Assembly (NCBI GenBank): GCA_963169105.1
Contig: OY720640.1
Span: 115,368,085 to 115,432,084, forward strand
Source: Ceriagrion tenellum
Taxonomy: Eukaryota; Arthropoda; Insecta; Odonata; Coenagrionidae
DNA: 64,000 nucleotides
Direction of reading: 5' to 3'
Shown here in pieces: positions 57,492 to 64,000 of this stretch (position 1 is the first letter of the stretch; each line of letters starts with the position of its first letter). A program made the position numbers and the translations under genes. Under the pieces are notes generated by a model. That model saw only the letters and a list, made by a program, of their open reading frames with translations. It searched no databases and was not told the DNA's origin.

Positions 57492-58082
57492 CCCGTCGAA
57501 AATTACGGGAAAAATATCCAACCATGCAAAACTTATAATTTTAGATTTTATTTGTACATGTTGTTTAGGTTATTTTACAGGTTATAGTCTATTTCCTGGA
57601 GAACATAAACAATGGTAAAAAACATATAAACGCCTAAGTTAAAGATCATTGTTTTTTACGGTAGCTTAACGGCTATCCCGCATAATTGACGTGGGTTAAT
57701 GATTTTTATTGTATGCATGTTATTTTTTCAAATTAAAAATTTTATCTGGGTCGTGAACAGAAAATCAGGAATTTTTCTCCATTTAACCTGTCAAAAGTGA
57801 CGGAAAAAATACCCAACCATGCAAGTTTTATAATTATAGATTTTATTTAAACGCCTTACTTAGGTTGTTTCACAGGTTTAAGTCTAATTTCCGGGAGAAC
57901 ATTACCAAAAGTAACACATTTGAAAGGCCCGAGCTAAAGTTCGTCGTTTTTTACGAAAGCCAATCGGTTACTCTGTATATTTAACATGGGTAAGTGATTT
58001 GAGCGAAAGTGTGTTATTTTTTCAAATTACAATTTGTCTGGGTCGAAAGCGGAAATTCGGGAATTTTTCCGGGTATACCCAA
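57492..58082 (+). repeat. About 294-bp tandem duplication in the putative intron
   Basis: Two diverged units (57492-57785 and 57787-58082). Shared blocks in order are CCAACCATGCAA, TTAGATTTTATTT/ATAGATTTTATTT, GTTTTTTACG, TTATTTTTTCAAATTA, CTGGGTCG and TCNGGAATTTTTC. Non-coding. Confidence 0.75.
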
Positions 58083-58368
58083 AAAATGACTCCGAGAGCA
58101 ATTAAATTGGTGCAGGCGTTTTCTCCGTCGTTAGATCCGCCAATCCTGCCACACCGACATTGGGTTTTATTACAATACATTATTGAAAAGTCCTTAGGCT
58201 TCCTTCCATTCAACTATCGATTCATTGGGGTTGATATGTTTACTCGCGTTATCGACTGGAGATCATATCTTGCCTATCTCCATGACCCACGCACTGAGGA
58301 CAGTTTATCATCAACATCAGCAGTTATTATTCCACGAGTTCCGTAGTAACTTTGTGGTATTCCATATT

Positions 58369-58547
58369 TCAGAGAATTTAATGATAACATTTACAATACC
58401 ACAGATTTAAAAATACACGACCCGGGTTTCAACGCATAAGCGTCATCTTCAGGTAAAGATGACCTGAAGATGACGCACAAGTGTTGAAACACGGGTCGTG
58501 TGTTTTTAAGTCTATGGTATTGTAAATGTTATCATTAAACTCTCTGA
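58369..58547. repeat. 179-bp fold-back element with hammerhead-like motifs in both arms
   Basis: 86-bp arms (58369-58454 and 58462-58547) with a 7-bp centre. The plus strand from 58464 reads CTGAAGA, T, GACGC/GTGTT stem, GAAA, CACGGG, TC, GTGTG. The minus strand of the left arm reads CTGAAGA, T, GACGC/GCGTT stem, GAAA, CCCGGG, TC, GTG, which is the more intact version. Confidence 0.85.
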
Positions 58548-58632
58548 GTTATTATTCCTTTAATCGATCATTTAATTTATTTTCTGCATCAATCAACTAC
58601 ACTTCGCATTTTTTGTATATATATTTTCAGTT

Positions 58633-59051
58633 AGAATGAGTCAAATCCAAATATCGATTCTCGATTCCACCGATTCTCAGGATTAGGATCGATATCGTGA
58701 ATCGATCGCCTAAAGTCGATTCCGATTCAATCGATTCCAGATGGATAAATATTCAAATCAAATTTCATTTATCACATCATATTTGTCTCAGTAATTTTGC
58801 GTGTAGGCTATCAATTTGTACTTTTTATCTACCTCAATAATCTGAGGGTACATTTGCTATTTGTTAATAAATATACTTTTTGAGCGACTTAATTTTCTTT
58901 GTTATTTTATTTCAGCCAATACTTGAATTTGAGTGTTAGTCGTACGCTACTGGAATATCAATATCCCACCAGTTATTAGGAATAAGAATTGATGGAATAG
59001 GAATCGATTTGAAAGAATCAGAATCGGAATCGAAACAAAGTGGAGTCGACT
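58633..59051. repeat. GAATCG/CGATTC-rich inverted clusters, possible DNA transposon
   Basis: 58652-58739 is dense in CGATTC, and 58985-59033 is dense in GAATCG, the inverse, around about 240 bp. Outer ends share GAGTC...TCC in inverted orientation (58638 and 59046). This is the pattern of subterminal repeats in hAT-like MITEs, but no convincing target duplication was found. Confidence 0.4.
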
Positions 59052-59059
59052 CACAATCG

Positions 59060-59165
59060 CACAATGGTGTCCTGAGTGGTAAGAAATCCATCCAGGTGGG
59101 ATTCAAACCCGCGACCCTGAGCCTAAGAGGGGATGACTGCCCCGCCACCAACAGAGTCAACAAAA
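59060..59165 (-). mobile_element. Possible tRNA-derived SINE fragment
   Basis: The minus strand has GTTGGTGGCGGGGCAGTC and a T-arm-like GCGGGTTTGAATCCCACC with one mismatch to the B box. No complete cloverleaf. It could also be a tail of the adjacent repeat. Confidence 0.3.
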
Positions 59166-61011
59166 ACAATTAATGATTACTCCTTTCGGGTTTTGTTTGA
59201 TAAATATACTAGTTTCATTGATTTCATGTTAGTGCTAATAAGAAATCAAAAATAAGGCGATATTATTTAATTGGGTGAAAAAGCTACTCTTCTTCCATCG
59301 TATAATTACACTATTGCTGACACCGTAAATGATCTGTAGATCGCATACAGCATGAATAAGAGTCATCCCTTCGCCTGCTTTTCATGTGAAAATTTGACGT
59401 TCGTTATTTTTTGATGAATCTGTTTTTGATAACACGTTTTTTTCATGAGATTAGACTCTACCTCCTTTGAAACGTTTCATTTAGCCTGAAAGCGATTTTT
59501 AAAATATTCTTTCACGAAGAATTTTACCATGTTCAACCGGAATAATTGCGAAATTTATGATTGATGAGCAACGATCTCTGTGGCTCGCACAAGGCGATTT
59601 TCATGGCGATGGCATTTAAATGAACTGTAGAAGCATTCAAAACCTAATTAGATACAATGTTTTGGCCCTTTCTATGGCATTATCTCTGAAAAAGGGTAGT
59701 GAATTGTTACCAAACTTCTCCAAAAAAATTGAGGGCTTAATCGTCTGTTGGTGAACAAAATGTTTTTCATTTCCTTTCCAATTAACTGATATTCTGTGCA
59801 GCACTTTAGAAGTCAATTTTTTAAACTTTCTGACCTTCAAAGGATTTTTTTCTTTTGTGAAAGTGTAATAAAGCCATTGCGATAGATTTTATACAGATGA
59901 AGTAGTGTGAAACTATTAAAAGTAATCACGTTTTTAACTCAAATTAAGAATACCATCAGATACCGCTTATATTTTTGCATTTAAATGTAAGTTACCTCCG
60001 CAAACGCCTCTTCTATCGAAATATTTCACGAAAAAATTTCCAAATCATTTCTTTGCCTTTGTCTAAAACTATTACAGCCATTTATTGCCTCCATGCCTTA
60101 CCTAAAATCTAGTGTAAGCGTTCAGCTTTAATTTTATTTTACCTACTCTTAAATTAAACCTTTGTAGCTTAATATCTCAGAACGAAATGGATTTGTTCTT
60201 CTGATTCAAGAGAATGTTTTCTTCAAAAGGTGGCGCAAGCAATTCAGTTGAAAATCGATAGATTTATTTATTGCAAAAATCAACTCATGAGGAACTTTTT
60301 TTCCCTGATTAAATCATATTGATAGTGAATATGATGATTTATAATTAATTATTTCTTCATTTTAAATCTCATATTCATCCTTCCTCCCATAAAAATTTGC
60401 TTCTTAATTTCCCATGATTACTCAATATACCTCTGCAACCTGTACGGGCATGAAGAAAATCAATAATCGCCTCGAGATTGTCCGTCAGTGTCCGTCAGTG
60501 TCCGTCGAATATGAGGTGACGTTCCCACGGATTAATACTGCTCGCCAAATCGCCATTACCTTGAAACAAAATTTTAAATTTACCTGGCTTTGCCTGCGTG
60601 AATATGAGGAGCGTCAAACTCTCTATTTGAATGTGGCCAAAGATGCTATCAGTCGTGGCATTTTCTTCGCTCACACAAATTGATGACTCTGGTTAATGAA
60701 TACATTGAACACAGCATTTGGCTCCATAATTGATATAGACAAAACTTCATTAATTTGAAGGGGTTAACATAAACTTCACTTTCCATATTTTTACGGTCAT
60801 ATAAAAAAACAGAATCAAATTATTTCTCTTCGCAAAATTTACTAAGTAGCACAATAAATCAATTACACAGGAAATTTCCCAGCATAACTTATGAATGACT
60901 TATACACATTGAATTTCAACAGTAGAATCGATCGAAACACTTTATTTCTGGCTAGAGTTAATACCGCAATATGGGGTAGCTGCAACCGTGAGGACTCTCT
61001 CGAAGAGAGAG
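59166..61011. other. Unassigned intron or intergenic DNA
   Basis: A short CAGTGTCCGT tandem (about 2.5 units) lies at 60479-60510. No exon recognised. Confidence 0.4.
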
Positions 61012-61341
61012 ATTGTAGTAAACCAAACTTTGTCTTCCACAGTTTTATTATTATGAGTACAACCGGTTTCGGCAACTACGCCATCATCAGGTGCACTTGT
61101 ACTCAATATCAATAGTTTTACTTTTCAATTTATCATTAGTATTCAGTAGTGTTCCTGATGATAGCGCAACTGCCGATACCGGTTTTACTCATAACAGTAA
61201 AACTGTGGAAGACATAAAGTTTCTATAATTCTCTCGGGCTCACCACCGGGTAAGAAATTTATTTATTATCCCGTGAGAATTACACAAATATTATTCGCCG
61301 GGAAAGAGTAAATTCATAACCAAAGTTTGGTTTACTACAAT
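61012..61341. repeat. Fold-back element with hammerhead-like motif, interrupted by an insertion
   Basis: Outer arms ATTGTAGTAAACCAAACTTT (61012-61031) and its exact complement (61322-61341). Inner arms 61025-61091 and 61154-61222. The minus strand of the left arm reads CTGATGA, T, GGC/GCC stem, GAAA, palindromic CCGG, TT, GTAC. The right arm has GATA in place of GAAA. The right arm was split by the 61223-61321 insertion. Confidence 0.8.
61223..61321. mobile_element. 99-bp mini-element, copy 2
   Basis: Inserted in the right arm of the fold-back with duplication of AAAGTTT (61216-61222 and 61322-61328). It matches the complement of 38824-38936 (TTTCCCGGCGAATA, TTTGTGTAA, ACCCGGTGGTGAGCCC). It contains the hairpin ATTCTCTCGGG/CCCGTGAGAAT. 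Confidence 0.7.
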
Positions 61342-62134
61342 GTCGACCTTTTACAAAGTGAACTCTTAAACGTTGAATCGATCTGAAGGGAGAGATGTTG
61401 AGTCGGGAAACGTGGACGTGATCATATGAAGGGTCCCATATGGCTACTAAGAAAATGATTGTTTTCTAGGTGAACCTTTCAGATATGTAAGGTGGATTAC
61501 ATGAGAATTATGTATGAATATAGAGCATAAATATAACATACATAAGATTAGGGAGGAGATAAGGCAAAATAGTCGCTAATTAGGCTAATCTATCAAGGAC
61601 GCAAAAAATGGTGACCCAATCTCATCTTTTTAAATCAAATGTAAAGTGAACTGCAGAGCTCGTGGTCACTACTTTTACGTTTTTTTTTAATCTTGATCGA
61701 AATTTGGGAGCAGCGAAGAACGAAAGTCCAGGTGTGGGATGATTAGCATGTAAAAAATATGGTAGTGCAAACTTCATAGGGTGCACTTTTATGAGCTCAT
61801 AATAATTAGTATCTCATATGAATATTCCATGGAAATGAAACTCCTTGGGAATGAACCCATCGTCCCGGAATTGCGAACCCCGCACCAGTCATTGTCATTC
61901 CCGGAATACTTCTGGAAGCAAAAAATTCGCTTTACGCAAAAAACATGATCGAGGTCGCTTGTTCCGATCAGTTTTAATGCTGGGACTATTGCAACTATGA
62001 AAGATTCTTCATTTACTAACGCATAAGATATTTTCGAATCGTTGTGATTTGCAGGAAATCCACCATCTAAAATCCGAAGATTCCTGCGATATTGAGTGGA
62101 ATTTATGAATGATGCAGAACTGAAAATTGTTCAA
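61342..62134. other. Unassigned DNA
   Basis: No gene recognised. Confidence 0.4.
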
Positions 62135-63397
62135 TCATCCACAAAAATAAATTTTACTGCGACCTAGGCTTCGATGTTTTTACATCATCATCAGGTGATG
62201 AATGAAGTTAAGAGCACAGAATATATAGTCATTGTGGTAACAGTAGAAGTCGCACTCAAGCTTCCGGGCTTGGCGGAGTTAAAAAGTCGTGCTTGCCCTC
62301 ATAATTATATTTTTACTTGCTGTTGCTCACCATTATTCGTGGTGCTGTTGTTCATTCGTGGTGCCAGGAGTGGAGGTTAGAATTAAATATCAGCAAATGC
62401 ACCACAGTTCACTTCCTGCGAAAGTAATCACAAAAATGCCCTACCTATACTGTAGGTGGAGTAAACATAAAATCTTCAGATAGGTACAGTAAAATATCTT
62501 GAAATTACTTTAACTTCTGATACATCGTGGGAATTACACATACAAAACATATATGGCGCAGCATTAAAGAAACTTGGTTTAGTTAAACGTATAATAGGAA
62601 GGTCCTCGGATGAAAAAGTCAAAGAGAGATGCTACTTCGCTCTGGTTAGGCCACACCTCGAATACGCCGCGAGCATTTGGGACCCTGGTGAAATAGATTT
62701 AACAAAAATAATTAACAAAATACAAAGGAAAGCAGCGCGCTTCGTTAAAAACTGCTACGGGCAAACATTTAGTGTCTCACAACTTTAAGAGGGCTTAATA
62801 TGGGAGCCTCTAGAGACTCGGAGGTACACGCTAGGCTTAGGTTGCTTGATAAATTCAGAACTGATATTTTTCATAGCGACATTGAGAATATTATCATGAC
62901 TCCTCACTACATCTCTAGGCCTGACAGATGCGATAAATAGGAGATATACACTGCCGAACAGATAGGTGCAAAAACTTGTTCTTACCGCGAACGATAAGCG
63001 ACCACGATAAAAATTTAGCTCCACTAAATACACTCCTATAACACATGTCACCATTTCATCTCCAAAAAACTTACACCTTTACACGGCTGGTGACCTAACA
63101 CTCCCTGCCATAAGCCCATGCGGCGGCTCGCGGGGTATTATGTAGATGTAGATGTATATTATTCTCGTGCCTTGTTTTCCTCTTCCTCCGGTCTCGTTTT
63201 CCTCTCCCTCCCCTCCCTCCGCTAACCTCTCCTTTCGGTTTTCTCACCCACTTCCCCCCTTTCCCCGCCCTCCTTTCTTTCCCCCTCCTTCTTTGTCAAT
63301 GGCTATATATTATGTGTACTGAACTTCATTTTTCATCTGATGATGATGTAAAACCATGGAAACCTAGGTTGCAGTAGATTTTATTTCCGTGGATAAT
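62135..63397. repeat. About 75-bp inverted repeats enclosing a CR1-type fragment
   Basis: 62135-62209 and the complement of 63321-63397 share ATCCAC, AAATAAA, TACTGCRACCTAGG, TTTTACATCATCATCAG and AATGAAGTT. The right arm reads CTGATGATGATGTAAAACCA then TGGAAACCTAGG, a hammerhead-like order with a poor stem II. The LINE lies wholly inside, so the arms flank it as if bounding one unit. Confidence 0.75.
62371..63157 (+). pseudogene. CR1/jockey-type retrotransposon 3' end
   Basis: Translation across a few frameshifts: KYLEITLTSDTSWELHIQNI, ALKKLGLVKRIIGRSSDEKV, KERCYFALVRPHLEYAASIW, NKIQRKAARFVKNCYG and EPLETRR, the conserved C-terminal region of the reverse transcriptase. It ends with the GCCCATGCGGCGGCTCGCGG tail and GTAGATGTAGATGTA. 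Good preservation makes it the reference copy for the family in this window, though stops make it inactive. Confidence 0.85.
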
Positions 63398-63727
63398 TGC
63401 AAATTTTGCATTTCTAAACCGCCATTGATTTCCATTCTAATTTATTCGGCCCAAGATTGAGGTTAATTCATCACCATCTGTTAGTTTCCAGCCACTGCCT
63501 TGGTCTGCTTCGTATGCAAGCCTTTCCACCTTTTTCTATCCACCCACCATTTCTCTTCTCTCACTGCTTTCCAATCCTCGTTCCATTTCTCTTCGCTCTC
63601 TTCCACGCCTTTCAATCTTCTTTCTTTATTCTTTATTTATCATTTATTTATTCTCACAATCCCGAAAACAGCACATTAAAAGACCTTTTACATCGGGCGA
63701 TTGACATTAACAACTGACGAATGACTC
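63398..63727. other. Unassigned DNA
   Basis: No gene recognised. An 86-codon frame (63457-63717) is pyrimidine-biased and unlikely to be coding. Confidence 0.35.
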
Positions 63728-63730
63728 TAT

Positions 63731-63997
63731 CACTACGTTTACCAATCGAACTCAGATCGATTTGGCCGATTCAGCTCGGTATGGCAAACGCAACGGACCA
63801 GTGGGATCGGTATGAGAAGCGGGCTAACTCGGCCCGCTTTCTCCGAAAGTCTGAGATTTCTAATTAATATGAGCCGATTCAAAAAGATATTTCAATCGAT
63901 TTCGCATTGATGAGCCAGGCGATCAGAGACGGCTGGCGTAGAATGTTCAGATTGGTCTGAGCTCATATTGATCTGAGTTCCATTGGTAAACGAAGTG
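63731..63997. mobile_element. CACTA-like MITE
   Basis: A 267-bp element with 28-bp inverted ends: CACTACGTTTACCAATCGAA on the left and CACTTCGTTTACCAATGGAA inward from the right, both continuing CTCAGATC. It is flanked by TAT on each side (63728-63730 and 63998-64000, the window edge). A CACTA start and a 3-bp target duplication are the CACTA/EnSpm hallmarks. No transposase. Confidence 0.65.
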
Positions 63998-64000
63998 TAT

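Noticed and set aside
1..64000. CRISPR array or bacterial operon
   Set aside because: No regularly spaced short repeats, no ribosome-binding-site-led gene runs. Features are eukaryotic throughout.

Overview
This is eukaryotic, almost certainly arthropod, nuclear DNA. It is AT-rich and intron- and repeat-dominated, with no bacterial-style gene packing. It carries several reverse-transcriptase families, mariner remnants and TTAA-, TAA- and 8-bp-target DNA transposons typical of insects and other arthropods. I cannot name the species.

One convincing protein-coding exon is present, on the + strand near the right end (53286-56444). It follows a CpG-rich stretch (about 52640-53285) with a TATA box at 53185-53192. 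It encodes the first 1053 residues of a secreted, highly charged, low-complexity protein of unknown function. A roughly 200-residue block inside it has been duplicated (modules A-B-A'-B'). The exon ends at a strong GT donor (CAG|GTAGGT), so later exons should lie downstream. I could not recognise any before position 64000.

The rest is a transposon graveyard. (1) Non-LTR retrotransposons: a CR1/jockey-type family with a GTAGATGTAGATGTA tail (about 12.1, 26.6, 36.4, 46.8, 48.6 and 62.4 kb) and at least two RTE-like families (about 16.0, 19.0, 20.2, 32.2, 42.9, 45.5 and 48.2 kb). (2) DNA transposons and MITEs whose ends and target duplications can be read directly: hAT type (1944-2520), TAA/Harbinger type (25437-26631 and 30056-30488), TTAA/piggyBac type (27159-27927, plus two multi-copy families starting GGTAGT and GGTGGTTGG), mariner (15198-15774, 22924-23459) and a CACTA-like element (63731-63997). 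Many are nested. (3) Long fold-back repeats whose arms repeatedly carry the pattern CTGANGA - short hairpin - GAAA - palindrome - GTC. This resembles the core of a type I hammerhead ribozyme, which is known from Penelope-like elements and retrozymes. It is the most interesting signal in the window. (4) Two places where a retrotransposon 3' end sits between long inverted repeats (45163-46354 and 62135-63397).

Two further CpG-rich islands (30892-31440 and 47570-48190) and a GC-rich, 13-bp-TSD-bounded insertion (10875-11344) have no recognised gene. Terminal repeats and target duplications were read by eye. Family names without a recognised protein are inferences from end sequence and target-site size.
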